From the NCBI GenBank assembly GCA_037447605.1, contig CM074811.1:1093557-1157556 (forward strand): a stretch of 64,000 bases of DNA. The letters run 5' to 3'. Under the pieces are notes generated by a model. That model worked only from the letters and a program-made list of their open reading frames with translations, was not told the origin of the DNA and ran no database searches. This DNA is from Zygnema circumcarinatum (lineage: Eukaryota > Streptophyta > Zygnematophyceae > Zygnematales > Zygnemataceae). Positions 1 to 12,474 of the stretch are shown here, piece after piece. Position 1 is the first letter of the stretch. Every line of letters begins with the position of its first letter. A program made the translations under genes and the position numbers.

Positions 1-147
1 CTCCTCGCTAGGAAAGACTGCTACTTTATAAAAGCCTTCCTCCTCTCAAAGTGAAGCATCAGCATAATCGTTGTTGACAATGTTTCTTTTGTATGCGAAA
101 TGTATGACAACCATATGCACTCTTGATGGGAAATGGCTTTTTTGCAG
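1..147 (+). other. Intron sequence upstream of the first visible STR6-like exon
   Basis: Non-coding by frame. It ends in a T-rich tract and TTTGCAG, a good 3' splice site for the exon starting at 148. No exon can be recognised in it. Confidence 0.5.
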
Positions 148-2126
148 TATTGCAGTCGGCAGCAATGACCAGACTGTTGTGGGAACTTGTCTTATCTGCG
201 AAGCTTCACATGATGACTACTCAGCACGATGCCGCTGTGCCAGCTGTCGCATGCTGGTGATTGTGTGCCATGGCTGCCAGGTACGGGACGGGGAATAGGG
301 AGCGAGAGGAAGGAGAGAGAGAGGAGGGCGAGAGAAGGGAAGAGGGCGAGGGAGTGCGTAGTTGGGATATGGAAAGGGAGAGGTGGAAAGTAGGGAAGAA
401 GGGACAGGGGGTGCCGTACAAAGGATGGGATTAGGGGGAGGGGAAGTGGCGGAGGAGGGGCAGGGGTGGGAATATGGAGAGATGGCGAGAGAGGGGAAGG
501 GGGGAGGGGGGGGGGTTACGAGAAGGTTGAGATGAACGAGAATTGTTGTTAAATGCCGGTTGGATGTTAGAGCCTGTCATTCCTGTTGAACTGCTTTGAA
601 GGGATTGGGAAGTCCGAGGGAGAGTGGAATTCCTCCCTCCCCCTCGTTTTACACTGTTTCCGAGCTGATTTGGCTGTTAGGAGGAACATGGGCTGCAACA
701 GGAGGCAAGGGGGAAAGGGCTGCTTCCCCCCTACAGATGTGAGTTATGCTCCAAGGGAGAAGCCTCCGCATTGTTGCCACATCCTGAAAGCAATAGTGAG
801 GCCATGATGCCCAAGTCCTCAATATCATATGATAATGAAGGGGAAGAAACGGGGGAAGGAGTAAGTGGACAAATGGAAACAAGCTCTTCTCTCAAACGGG
901 ATGCCCATGTGAGAGAAGAAAGGACAAAGGAGGGTGAACTTGTTGAGTATGGGAATGGAAAGGCTGAGCTCAAAGACGAGTCGTCCGGGAGAACAAGTTG
1001 TGGCCATGGAAGGCCTCGAAAACTGAGAATTTTATGTCTACATGGATTCCGTCAATCTGCGGTTCAGTTTCGTGGGAGGACCGCCGGACTGCAAAAGAAA
1101 CTCCGAAATTTTGCAGAATTTGTTTTCATTGATGCTCCACATGCAGTTCCATTACTATACCAACCTCGCGGAGGGGAAGTGAGGGATGGGAAGATCGAAG
1201 ATGGAGGTGAGAGGGAACAACATAATGAGGGAGAAAATAGGAAAGGAAAAAAGGAAGGGTCATTTGGCAAAGATGATGAGAAACGAGTGAACGGTTGTGT
1301 GGGAGAAGAGGGTGAGAGTGTCGGACAGGAGTTGGGAGGGGTGGGAGGAGAAGTGTGCAGAGGTAGGGAGAGGGAGACAGAGGGCGAGAGATTCTTTCTA
1401 CCGCAGGCAGGCAGGCCAAGGTATGCGTGGCTAGTGGATACGGATGTCTGTTCATTGGAAGATGGGAGGGGTCAGTCCTGTGGTGCGATACTGAGGGAGA
1501 GAGTTGGTAGAGAAGATAGTAAAGGGGAAGATTCTAAGGAAAACGAGGAGCTCAAATCAAGTGACGCTGAAGGACGAGAGGATAAGGGAGTGGAGAGAGG
1601 TGGAAAAGAAGAACTTTGGGAGTTCAAGAAAGCCAAGGGACCTTTTTCGCCGCTTCAGTATATGAGCCAAAGGGGTGGATGGGAGGAATCGAAGGAATTT
1701 CTATTGGAGCTTTTGATTAGTAGGGGACCTTTTGACGGCGTGTTGGGATTCTCTCAAGGAGCAGCCGTCGCCTCTGCTCTCTCTGCGTTTGTTTTTGGGA
1801 AAGAGAGAGAAGATAAGCCCTGCAAGGACCCGCCTTTTTCTTTTGTGATATTGTGCTCGGGGTTTCGTTTTTCGGGAGATAGTAGTGAAGGTGACGTTTC
1901 TATGGAAAATGGGGAGAGGAGGGTACGTATTCCCTGCCCTTCCCTCCATATATTTGGAGGGGGGGGAGAGGGAGATAGGCAGATTTCTACAGAGGAGAGT
2001 GAGAGGCTTGTAGAGATGTATAATGAGGAAAGGCGGGTGGTGGTGAGGCATGGCTTCGGGCACATCATACCCATCAAGGAGGAGTTTACAACTGTTTACA
2101 AGAAGTTTCTTCAATCCTTTCTGTGA
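148..2126 (+). CDS. STR6-like rhodanese / FSH1 serine hydrolase fusion (3' part)
   Basis: The 3' end of a gene that begins before the window. Two exons are visible, 148-280 and 702-2126, joined in phase 0. The first carries the Cys-rich tail of a rhodanese-type domain (IAVGSNDQ, then TCLIC and RCRCASCRML). The second continues it with YRCELC, which together look like a zinc-binding cluster. An FSH1/OVCA2-type alpha/beta hydrolase follows: RILCLHGFRQS near 1024, nucleophile elbow GFSQGAA near 1747 (Ser), FGGGGEGD near 1954 (likely acid) and HGFGHIIP near 2047 (His). The same order occurs in Arabidopsis STR6 (At1g09280). Two long Glu/Lys/Arg/Gly-rich insertions (about 1165-1400 and 1480-1635) split the hydrolase between strands. 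Substrate is unknown; FSH1-family members are small-ester hydrolases. The stop is TGA at 2124-2126. Rhodanese catalytic residues lie outside the window and cannot be checked. Confidence 0.85.
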
Positions 2127-3290
2127 CCAACGATGAGAGATAGAGAGTAAATCGTTCTATTTTCTTAGCGTCTCTTTCGTTGAACGGCCTTGGTCGGACT
2201 GTTTGTGTCCGTGTGCCCATTTCTCCGTTCGTTTTTCGATAGTTGACGCCCTTTAATGTGATTGTTACCCTCACAACAGCCGAATGGTTTTTTAGGGCCT
2301 CCAATTGGTGGGGAGGGGGGGGACCAGCCAGCTATGTGCCATACATCTGAAATTCGAAATCCGCAGGTCAAGCAGCTGAAGTTCCGTAGTTGCGGCACAG
2401 GCCGAATTCCGCACGTCAAAAGGCCGAGCCGCTCAGAAGTTAAAGTAGAAAAAAAGAAATTAAATAACTAATAAACTGTGGTTCAACTTTACTGTCGTAA
2501 TCTCGGACACGCTCAAAAAGTTGGTAAAGGGGAACGTTGAACGAACCTCTAGAAAATTCGCGTTTCTTCGTCATGCCCAAATAGAAAACCAGGGAAAACT
2601 GGCGAAATCTCGATACCAATTAAACAATGGCAAATAGTGCGTCTCACGTCCATGTTTCTTGGGGTGTTTTCTTAAGGTGCCATGTGGTGTCCACGTGGCC
2701 CTCTTTTATTGGCGGTTGCCAGCTCGGAGCGACGCCCCCATTTAGCCTCCCTCCAGCCGGCTTGCACGCGCGAACGGTTCAAGTTCAACAAGTTAACGTT
2801 TCAGAGGTTGAACTCAGTTTCCAACTCCGGATCTTCAACCGGTTGAAGAAGGTTGAACCATGACAACCCAACCTCTGGATCAAAAACCCTTAAGGAGGAT
2901 GCAGCAAGTACGAGAGAGGAAGCATGCATGCTTGTGCAAAAAAAATGGCGTCTGCAAAATCTTCATTACTGGACCAGAAGGGACCTCTGAAGACTCTCCA
3001 CTTCGTGCAGGAAGGGAAGGAGCAGCCTCTCCTCCAAAGCTCGCCCCACCCTCGCTTGTCTCACAACCCCCTATGGCGAACAAGGAGCTGCAGGTTTCTA
3101 CTGCTCAAGAATGGTATTCGGGTCTGAAGGCAAAACCTCCCCTTTGGAGAAAAGGAACATTAACTGGAGCTCTGCTATAGGGAACCGTCAGAGTGTTGGG
3201 CATCCCCAGTCCGTTTGTACACACCACAAGAACGCGAATACCACCTCTTCGACCAAAACTTGCTGCACCCCTCAGCCACTTGCTGACATC
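2127..3290. other. Convergent intergenic region between STR6-like gene and CURT1 (minus)
   Basis: No convincing exon. AATAAA at 2470-2475 is a candidate poly(A) signal for the plus-strand gene. A CCACGTGG box lies near 2690, and several short GTTGAAC-like words recur at 2775-2860. Nothing else is recognised. Confidence 0.4.
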
Positions 3291-6200
3291 TTATGGCTCG
3301 GTGTCTCCCTTGCTTGCTGCGGCCTTGCCACTGCCACCTGTCCACTTGGCCTCCTCAGTGGAATCCTTTCCAGTGATTTTGCCTGTGATCTCATCAATTT
3401 TCTGGTATAGCTCCTGCCTGTTGGGCTGCAATGCAAAAAAAAAATACTAAAATAATCACTTTACGGACTGCGCCAATTATTTGAGAAACGAAGGACAGAG
3501 GAAAGACATGTGCAAAAGAAATCTTCAGCGGTAACATTGTCAGAAACCGCCAGAGCGCAAACGGAAGGCGACCACATGGAAGTACGACGTTACACTGCTA
3601 AGGTGATCCGGGGCATTTGCTGTACAAGGCCTGCGTTGGAACTTACCGTGAAGAGAAGATATCTGTACACAAACCAGGTGCTGAAGCCGAGACCAACAAG
3701 CTCAAATAGCTTTGGAACCTGACAAGTATTCAAGAGAAGAGAGCAAATTTCAGAACTATTGCTCAGTACGGATGGACCAGAAGATATAACTCAACCACAA
3801 AACTCCCACCCTCTAAGAATGGAAAGCTGTGGACGCAATGAGAACCACAAACCGCAGAAAAGCTAAAAAATGGCCAGTCATAACCCCCATAATCATGAAA
3901 GAGACAACAAACGTATCTTCTAAGTCTTTCCAATGAAACGTTCCAAAGGTGGACTTTTGGAATGAAACATATGTCCTTTGCAATTTCTTCCATTCTCCCT
4001 GCCCTCCCTTTCTCACGCTCAGTCTCGTTCCTCAACGATCCCAACCCTTTCTGTCCAGCCAAGCAAATTTCCAGATGAAGGGAGGGGGCTTACGATAGGC
4101 ACGGAATCAAAGGCTCCCAAAATTGCTGATGACAGCCATACGGCCACCAACGCACCTCCCGTGTAAATCAACACAGAGGGTTTGTCGTCCACCTTCTCCC
4201 ACTGCACATATAAGCAAACAACGTAAGGGCTCAACTACGACTTAGACAAGTTCTCCTGTTAAAGCGGCGAGTGAAAGCTATACACTCAACAAAGCACTTA
4301 AAATTTTGTCCATAAGCGAATTCCGTCTCTGTTTTGCGGCAGAAGGACATCCATTCTATTTAAAAAAGATGGTAAAAGATAGCCACAGGGCAAGTCTGAT
4401 CATGCTATCACCAGCATTTGCTATCTAAGACAGGTTAGAAGCTAGATCTGCACCATGGGTTTCCATATAGAACTCAGACAAATGACCTGCCTAACAAAAA
4501 AGCAAGGCAAACTGTATGAGAAATCCAAAATCATAAAGCATAAAATCATAAATACAAAGCGAGGTCAGAAACCGTGAGGTCTTACCTTTGCCTGCAAATC
4601 AGCAATGACCTTCTGCGTCTGTGCTGTAACCTCCGAAGTTGATGTCTCCTCCTGAACTGCTTTTGGTGCAGGAAGAACTCTCCTCTTGGCAACTGAGTGA
4701 AACACCAGAAGGCAAGCCATTAAGGGAATGAAAGACGACAGGCAGTTCTGTGAACTTAATTCAATAATGATGTACATCCACAATTTCCTTTGAGCTCAGC
4801 TTCCACATTTTCAGGAGTACCAATGACTGAACAAATAATGCATCTACTTACAACCCTCCCGAGGTTCTTCCAAGACCAATACATCCTCTTGCGTCTGTAA
4901 AGGACCATTGTATTAACTAGTATGGTCCTTTATCAGAGTCCGAAACGCTTCTAGAGTCATGTTAGACCTTCAACACCCTAACACAGCTCCCTGTTTATCC
5001 ATAGAAAAGTAGCGGAGGAACATGCAATCACTTCGCAGCAAAGGTTCGTGTCTGCATGCAATGACTGCGGCCTACACACTGACTGTTGGAGATGTAACAC
5101 AAAAAAAACAGTTCCTTCTGCAGCAGAACAGACCTTAGTAATGAATTGACCGCATTGAGAAAAATGTTTTAGTCAGGCAAGCCTCACAGACTTTCAAGCC
5201 TAAAGTTGTCGAGTTGCCGTGCATACATCGCAAGACCAGACATTCGAGCTGACTTGATCGCTTAGAATGAAAGTGGTGGAGGAGAAAGAGGAGGCCCTGT
5301 CCAGTCAAGCTAAATCTGGCATGTACTCTGACCTGCAGATTCTGACCAGCAGTTCAAACACGCTCTTCCCCGGAGTTCCTTTCATAGTATATACGGCATA
5401 TGGACTAGAACCTGACACTCTGGAAGACAGAATACCTCGATTGGAAAGAAATAATCCGCAAAATATTTAGGATGGCGTCGCTGAAGACAGCTTGTAGACC
5501 AAATAGTTTATCAAACGAAGTCCCTTACAAAACAAGCATCATCTCAAAATGAGGATCGACAGTGAAGTTAAGCACTGTCTGGACCAACAAAACCCTAATC
5601 AGACGATCCGGCAAACTGGGCTTTGAAACTAAGCGCCAAAGCTTTACACAACATTTCTGTTCTAGTAAGTCATGAACTAGTAAGTCAGGCAATGCCTAGC
5701 TAATGGCCAAAGCCTACCATCAACGCACTGTTATATACAGTTACAAGCGCGGGTAGCAGAGAACTATCAGCACTAATCCAGGCAGCAGGACATCTCGACT
5801 TCATAGAGCTCATGTAGTTCCATGATTTAAACAAGTCAAGGTGAGAAGGAGCCGGTGAGATTGTGTGGTCAACACAGGCTTCGAAAAAAGCTATCAAACG
5901 CGCAGCTCTCAAAATAGATTAACAACCTCCAGAAACTGAAGGTCACAAACAAACCAGATCGCCAAATGTTTGCAACAGCATCACTTTTACTATCCCGTTT
6001 AATGGATACGAGTCACGCAGCAGTCAATGAAAAGAGATCCATGATGTGATTTCAGGTTTTAAATCTACGTTTCCTGTGAGGAGAATCCGCGTGCACAGAG
6101 AGTCTTTTGTGCAGGCGAGGACGAAGTGTCAGCAATGCCACATCGAAACAGAAAAACTCATTGATCTTCAACTGTCGGGACGCCAAAACAATGAAGAGGA

Positions 6201-6507
6201 ACTAAAAAACGACAATGCAAACTTCTCTGAAATTGCTGGTCCGGAGACCCCGTCATCGGAACGGCAATCTTGAAATATATGAATGAAGTCCACAAAAATG
6301 TGATGACAAGAAAAAACGACTTGAATAAATACGAATTTGTAGTGCGCAGTATCTCTCCTCACCAGAACGATCAATGTTGAACTTGATCGACGACCCGAGG
6401 ATGCTCTTCTGCACTCTCAAGCTTCCAGATGATGCACCATGACTGCAGGTCGACACAGCGGCAGCTGCCCCCACAGAAAGCGTGCAAGTGACTGCGCAGG
6501 CGGCCAT
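3291..6507 (-). CDS. CURT1: CURT1-type thylakoid curvature protein, copy 1
   Basis: Five-exon gene read on the minus strand: 6363-6507, 4586-4692, 4094-4201, 3647-3718, 3291-3425. All junctions are GT-AG and phase consistent, giving 188 aa. Exon 1 starts MAACAVTCTLS and is Ala/Ser-rich, as expected of a chloroplast transit peptide. Exons 2-4 carry the CURT1/CAAD domain: an amphipathic helix (VIADLQAK), WEKVDDKPS, a first membrane helix (YTGGALVAVWLSSAILGAF) and a second (VPKLFELVGLGFSTWFVYRY). The last exon has the family tail NRQELYQKIDEITGKI. CURT1 proteins oligomerise at grana margins and bend the thylakoid membrane. It is paired head to head with a paralog at 7598-9974. A 43-nt exon-like stretch at 4852-4894 was left out because it breaks the frame. 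Confidence 0.92.
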
Positions 6508-7597
6508 AGCTGCAGCTGCTCCCTCCCTCGTGCAAGCTCCTCCCTCTCTCTCTCTCTTCTCTCCCGCTCTCCGTCAACTCTTCTCAACAAAGCGCTCCTG
6601 ACAAAATGTCCCAAAAACCTGGTTTCTGCAAGAAAACTAGTTGGCAAAAAAAAAAACTTTGTGAAAATGAATAAAACGAATTTGGTTCTCTGCTGTTCCG
6701 TTAAACCACAACGGCTCCGATTACTCCGCGCCACGTGTCACGTTCACACACGTTTGAACGTTCCACGGAACGACGAGTCAAGCTGACGTGGCAGGCCGTC
6801 AAGTCGCAGCGTCCCGCGGAACGGTCGAGATTTCCGGTTCCATTGGGTGCCACGTGGTGCTCCAGCTCGGCTGGTCACGCATAGCGGGCATGCAGGTCTG
6901 CCACGTGGTGAAAAAATCCGCCTGTGGCGCCTGGTGGCGCGCTCCCATTGACAGAGAAAGGGTGAGACGGATCTCCCGAGAACCGCCGGCGCTTTCCAAC
7001 TGGCGCGCTCGGATTCGGGCACGATTTCACACTGAAATTTTGTAGATTCGGGGGATCATCCACGAAATAATTATCTTGGAGTTTGTGGTTTCTTAGGGCA
7101 AACCGGCGGTTTTATTTTTCAAACCGATGAGAGCGACAGGCGGGGAAAGGTTTTTGATGGAAGAATGTTTTTTTTTCTGCCCGTTTTGTTGGCTTAGAGC
7201 CTTTCGTGAACCGAAATTTTGATGAAGCGATTGGTGTCCGGCGCCTGCCCGTTATAACGGGCGGTAAGAAAAATAGTTTAATATAGTAAATCTGAACATC
7301 GATAATCTGTCTCAAACTGAGTTCCACGTTGTGACGCAACAATTGTGCCAGTCACACCCTCCAACATTGAATCAGTACAACTGGTAGGGAAGAAATTATT
7401 TTTTGAGTATTAATTCTATGTTTGAACAACTGACATTGTTTCCGCTTACAAAGTCGACGGCGTCCCGCTATGGTGCGGTGGAGAAATAGAAGCAGAAACT
7501 GAAAGGAGTGGAGAAAGGAGAAGGAGAAGGAGAAGGAGCGGGAGAGGGAGAGGGAGAGGGAGGAGGAGCAGGGCTCTCTCTTGCAGCTTGCAACGCA
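6508..7597. promoter_or_regulatory. Shared divergent promoter region of the two CURT1 genes
   Basis: The 1.09 kb between the two start codons must hold both promoters. It carries three CACGTG G-boxes, at 6732-6737, 6851-6856 and 6902-6907. The sequence between 6720 and 6960 is GC-richer and full of ACGT cores. On the copy-2 side a GAGAAG/GGGAGA purine tract (7500-7565) lies in the presumed 5' UTR. G-boxes bind bZIP/bHLH factors and are typical of light-regulated plant genes; use here is inferred. Confidence 0.55.
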
Positions 7598-7801
7598 ATG
7601 GCTGCTATGATTACCGCCTCCCAGCGCGCAGCAAGCGTTTCTGTTGCAAGAGCAGCATCAAAGGAATATTTTGATGACTCCAGACGAGTTGTCGGAGCGC
7701 TGAGCTTCCTGGGAGGGCCTCTGCATAAAGGAAAAACTTTGAAGGTTCCGAGCATCGGTAAGGAAGTTCCAAATCTTTGAGCGCCAGGGATATATATATA
7801 T

Positions 7802-7846
<45 letters not shown>

Positions 7847-9974
7847 GATACGTTCGTGGAAGGCTACGACTTGGTCTCTTAAAACGTCGCTGAATTATGT
7901 TTGGACTGGAGAGCCTGAATGATTGAAAACTTGGCGAATCTTCATCTTCTCGCTAAACTCTGGAGTAGAAGCAAAGCAATATTATTTATGTAGTTTCACT
8001 TTCATTATTTAGTGGATGTATTTCGATTCTTTCGTTGGCGAATGCTTTATATTGCAGATGCCACTCGTAGTACTGGAGTTCAACTTGAAATAACTGTTCA
8101 AGGGAGCGAGATTTTTCTCGATTTTTGTGTATTTGTCTTCCTGTTTCGTTCAGGCTTTGCATCGTCGTCAGTTGAACAGACTTTCGTTTGCATGACAGTC
8201 AGACGCGTTCGATTTTTTGCCTTAAATCTGGAATGTGGAAAATGTGAGATACATTTTTTTGCGAGATTCTATCAAGAAAAAACCCGCTACGTTGCACTCT
8301 ACTTTACTGGCAGTGAAACTGTTCTCTGTTACATTATGCATACATGGTTGACCTTGCTGTTATCACTTTCAGAAGCATTTTGGAACCTTTAGAATACACA
8401 TGTGTTATGTTATGCTTCAGCTTTCCCAAAAAGGGTCATTCTGACTTTGTCAAACGCAGCGTATATTTTAACCCCTCACCTACTTTGACGTTTTTGTTTC
8501 TAATGAAATGCAGGCCCTTGCAAAAAGCGCATAGCAGTCAAAGCTGTTCAGCGGGAAGATCCATCCACTGAAGAGGCCTCGGAGAAATTGCAAGTTTTCT
8601 TCGATAATGTTCAGACTCGAGTAAGCACGACAATGCTTTTCAATGTTGAAGGTGGTGATGTCCACCTGGAAATCAGTTGATAAGTCGAGTATAGTCAGGG
8701 AATTCTCTGTTGCTTTTTGGTGAGGTTCGAGCATGTTAAAGCCTCACCTGCAAGTCATGCTCTCTTAGATTGCGGCCATCTTAAAAAGTTGGAAGAAACG
8801 AAAGATTCTCAGCTTTGCAATGCTTCGTGCGGCGAGTGCTGCTGTCGTGGGATAAGGTTGCAACTTTACCGTCACTCCTGTGTATGACAGTGGGAGAAGG
8901 TGGAGGACAAACCTACCTTTCTTGCCTACTCAGCGGGCACTGTGGCGTTCCTTTGGTTCTCCTCAGCCCTGGTTTCGGCCTTCAACTCTGTACCAGTGGT
9001 AAGCAGAATGATGATCCTCCAGTAGCAGTGTAGGAGCTGGGAAAGCTCAGCATCATGCAGCTCTTCATGAACCAGCCTCATGCTACGACACTGATCTCCT
9101 TGTTTGAAAAGTGTTTTGTATTTCTGCCACGCCATAGTTTGTTTAGAGAAGCTACTCGCAGTCAGACAGAACCCCTGCTAATCTCGACTAGCTTTTTGCA
9201 TCCACAAAAAACAGCTGACATTCACGTCTTGCTTCTGCCTCTTTGGTGAGTAGTATAGACGCTTTCGCTGATGCTGTAGCCAGCTTTGTGTGAAGCAGTG
9301 GCACTGGCCTAGTGATCCTTCGTCTGTCCCTTGATCTCCTCAGCTAAAGGAGAGGTCGCTCAAGGTTTTCCTGATGACATACCGCATTCTTTTATTGCAG
9401 CTTCCCAAGGTGCTCGAGTTCATCGGCATAGTGTATACGGGCTGGTTTGTCTATCGCTATCTTCTATTTACTGTAAGTTCGTGTTAGACACTGCCTTTGA
9501 GATTCAGACTGCATTCTCCCTGTCAGCACAGGCGTCATTTTTTGTGTTTTCTGAATGTGGTGTTGCTGAGTGAACTTTATTTGTTACTGCACATGGCTCA
9601 GAGCACAGTCACCAAAAAACATGACCTAAGAATCCAACTTTCGTCCTTTGCTTGTTGTTACTGGCCTAGTTAGAAAGGAATGTCTGAACTTCATATATCT
9701 TCCCCTCAGCTTTCTGCTTTACTTGTTTCATGAACTACGCTTCAGTAACAAAGTCAATAAGCAAGAAGTAGGCAGAGTATTTTGTTGAAGTGTTTTGCAT
9801 ACAGTGCCATAATCATCGACTTGACTTGGAGCACCCAATGGCCTTTATGTGCAGCCCAACAGGCAAGAACTGATTGCCAAAATAGATGAGCTGAGTTCGA
9901 AGATCACCGGGGAAGTCAAGGATACTGTCAGCGACATCCAGTCAGCCGGATCTCAGAAGTCAAAGGACCCCTGA
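7598..9974 (+). CDS. CURT1: CURT1-type thylakoid curvature protein, copy 2
   Basis: Five exons: 7598-7757, 8514-8620, 8891-8998, 9401-9472, 9855-9974, all GT-AG and in phase, giving 188 aa. The start MAAMITASQRAAS is a plausible transit peptide. The ORF extends upstream in frame through a Gly/Glu repeat, but ATG 7598 sits just past that purine tract and fits better. The domain has KKRIAVKAVQRED, the helix LQVFFDNVQTR, WDKVEDKPT-like entry to membrane helix 1 (FLAYSAGTVAFLWFSSALV), helix 2 (LPKVLEFIGIVYTGWFVYRY) and the tail PNRQELIAKIDELSSKI. The three middle exons (107, 108 and 72 nt) have exactly the lengths and phases of the minus-strand copy. An (AT)n tract occupies intron 1 near 7791-7841. 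Confidence 0.93.
7791..7841. repeat. (AT)n microsatellite in CURT1 copy 2 intron 1
   Basis: Alternating AT dinucleotides, broken once by CCA near 7805, lie shortly after the first donor site. Confidence 0.9.
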
Positions 9975-12474
9975 CGAGGACCTGAAGGTGCTCATGACTC
10001 GGTTTGGAAGCTCGAGGGAGTCGATCGATGTGCAGACGAAGGCGCTTAACGGTTTTAGTGTGGCTTTGTGTGCATATGGGGCCCAGTTTGTAGCGCTTTA
10101 AGGATAAGATGTTTTTTGAGGGCGCCCGATATTTTTGAGATGCTTTGCGTGGTCTTTTTGATATTTCTAAAATGTAAATAGCTTTTTTTTTCAAAATCGC
10201 GTCTCAGTTATTGAAGAGCTTCAGGGAATGCAACAGCGGTATGAACTCTTTTTGCTTTAGGGGTGTGCGTCGATACTCATTTGTTTGAGGAAGAGCACAC
10301 TTTGTGTATCCCAGACATAAAGAAAATCATTGAGAACGAGATTTTTTTTACTAAAAAATTGCTGTGTATGCCACTTGTCAATTCGAAAGTCCTTCTGTGA
10401 GGTTGAAAGGTGACAGTCAAATCTATTCAGTAGCCATGTGCGCTTGATGGCCCTGCTGCTCACAATACGAAAAAATCCACTTTTGAAAGGGACATTCCCT
10501 TTCTTCCTTTCATCCGCGACATGGTGCCTGCATGGCCTGCATGTGAGAGAGAAAGAGGGGATGCAAAGTATCGCAACGAGCTTCGCATCATGGACATTCC
10601 GTGACCGAAACCGAGCCGAGTATAGCAGAATGTTGGAATGAGTCCATGTGGAAGATTCATTTGTTACAGCCTCTTCTCAACACAGCATAGTACAGCTGCG
10701 AACCCTCAACCTAACAACAGCTGCTTAGAGAGGACCTCGTGGGAGGAGAGCGGCATGCGGCCGAGGCAGCTCAGACAGAGGAATATAGTAGACCATTGAA
10801 TCCATGGCTGCTTATCATATCAAGGGAGAGTGGGAGAGGGAGGGAGACAGCAGCCCCCTTCCGTCTCCGGCAGCGCCATTGCCCTCTCATGTGCAAGCTT
10901 CGAGCGAGCGAAGCGAGCGCCGAACTGGGTACCAAGAGGGCGAAAATACGACCCAAAGAAAAGGCGCGCCGCCGTTCTCCGCATTCATCCCTTTTTTTCC
11001 TTTCCTCAAGGTGCGCTAAATTTTTCCCACGGGATGTTTCAGCCGTCGATTGAACGTGTCTCAGCTTACGACGGCCAAAATGGACCCACCCGGAGTCCAA
11101 CGACACATTTTCTCTGCCCGAGATACAAATTTTGCAAATAATTCCAATCAGTTAAGATGTCTGTACTCCGTACATCTGGTACTGTACCAGATTGTACGAT
11201 ACCCGTTTTCGTACACTTTTGTCCAAAAGGATGTTTCGAATTTGGAACCGGAAGGAAGATTCGTATGGCAGGCGGACCCTGAACCCTGGGAGCCGCCGTC
11301 CCCTAGCTTGCACCCGAACTCTTTTTTTTCTCCTTCCAAAACCCCCGGGCAGCCTGAAAACGAGTTTCGTTTGAACGGTCAAGATGCCTCCCACTGGCCA
11401 TTGAGCCAAAAATCTGTTGCTCTGTTTTGACTCACGACGGACGAATTCTACTGGGGTTTCGACTCTGAGTCGAAAAAAAGGTGCCTACCGTACTGTTAAG
11501 AGTGAGAGAAAAAACGCGCGGGCAAGGACCTGCATTAGTCTGACTCACGCTCACGCTCTCGCAAGTGCGGAAATGTTTCAGCTGCCCGCTCGTGCTTGAA
11601 CAGCAGGTTGAAGGCAAGCCCTTCGTCGTTAGAGAGTGCTCTGCAGGGAAGGGCGGCCAAGGGCTGCCACCTTCAAGGTAATGGCGGAAGATATGGCTGC
11701 CTGGTAGATCTGCCATGGTCTCCTGTTTATGGACTCAATGCAAGTCTGTTTCCTGAAGCCTATGCTGTACAAGAACGGCACTGTTTGTGAGACTTCTACG
11801 TGTTGATTTTGTATGATTGAGTAACTTCTGTAAAAACGTGAGCAAGTTGCATCCAGATGTGTACTCTGAAGTCAGATCCGGCAAGCTCGTTGAATCCGAA
11901 CATTACTGGACGACTGACCGATGCGATCAGTGTATTATTTTGGTTGAAGTCCTGATCATTATAGTATTTAGTTTATATCGTTGTAAGGCTTTGTGAACGA
12001 ATAAGTAGGATGCAGCAGAAGTTTGATGGTCTTTTTGTCCACTGAAGCTTGATCAAATGTCTGAGTGTGACATTCTGGAAGAATTGTGCAGAACTGTATT
12101 ATTGGAGTCTGCTTTGGCATTGAGCATATATATTATGTTGATCTCAAGACATTTGATTGCTTAGTCCCCAACCTTTCAGCACTGCTTCTCGAACAGGAGA
12201 TCTCTGCTGTTTTCTGGAAATGAAAAACTATTCCTTTCATCAATCGCGTGAAAGGAAACGGCTCTTTTCAATATGCATGTCCAATGTTCACCTGTGACCC
12301 TGGTCGAGTTAGAAACTCTCACCGTATGTTATGTTGTCCGACTAGTATTTTTTTTCTTACATTAAAATGTGGATCTTGAGCCTTGACGTGTAGTCTGCTT
12401 CTAAATGTTGTCATGTACTTATCTTGATTGTTTGTTTGGACAGGGAATCTTCCTGCTGGTTTACAGCAGGCAAG
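9975..12474. other. Intergenic / 5' leader region of the ADP/ATP carrier
   Basis: No coding exon is supported in these 2.5 kb. CAG at 12441-12443 is a plausible 3' splice site, and CAAG|GTAATG near 11680 a plausible donor, so a 5' UTR intron (about 11681-12443) is likely. A perfect GTAC-centred palindrome lies at 11174-11192. A purine-rich stretch (10810-10860) and T-rich promoter-like sequence near 10980-11040 are also present. Confidence 0.4.

Noticed and set aside
4852-4894. 43-nt exon candidate (minus) with AG and GTAAGT borders in CURT1 copy 1
   Set aside because: Including it breaks the reading frame. Exons 6363-6507 and 4586-4692 join directly in phase 1, matching the paralog.
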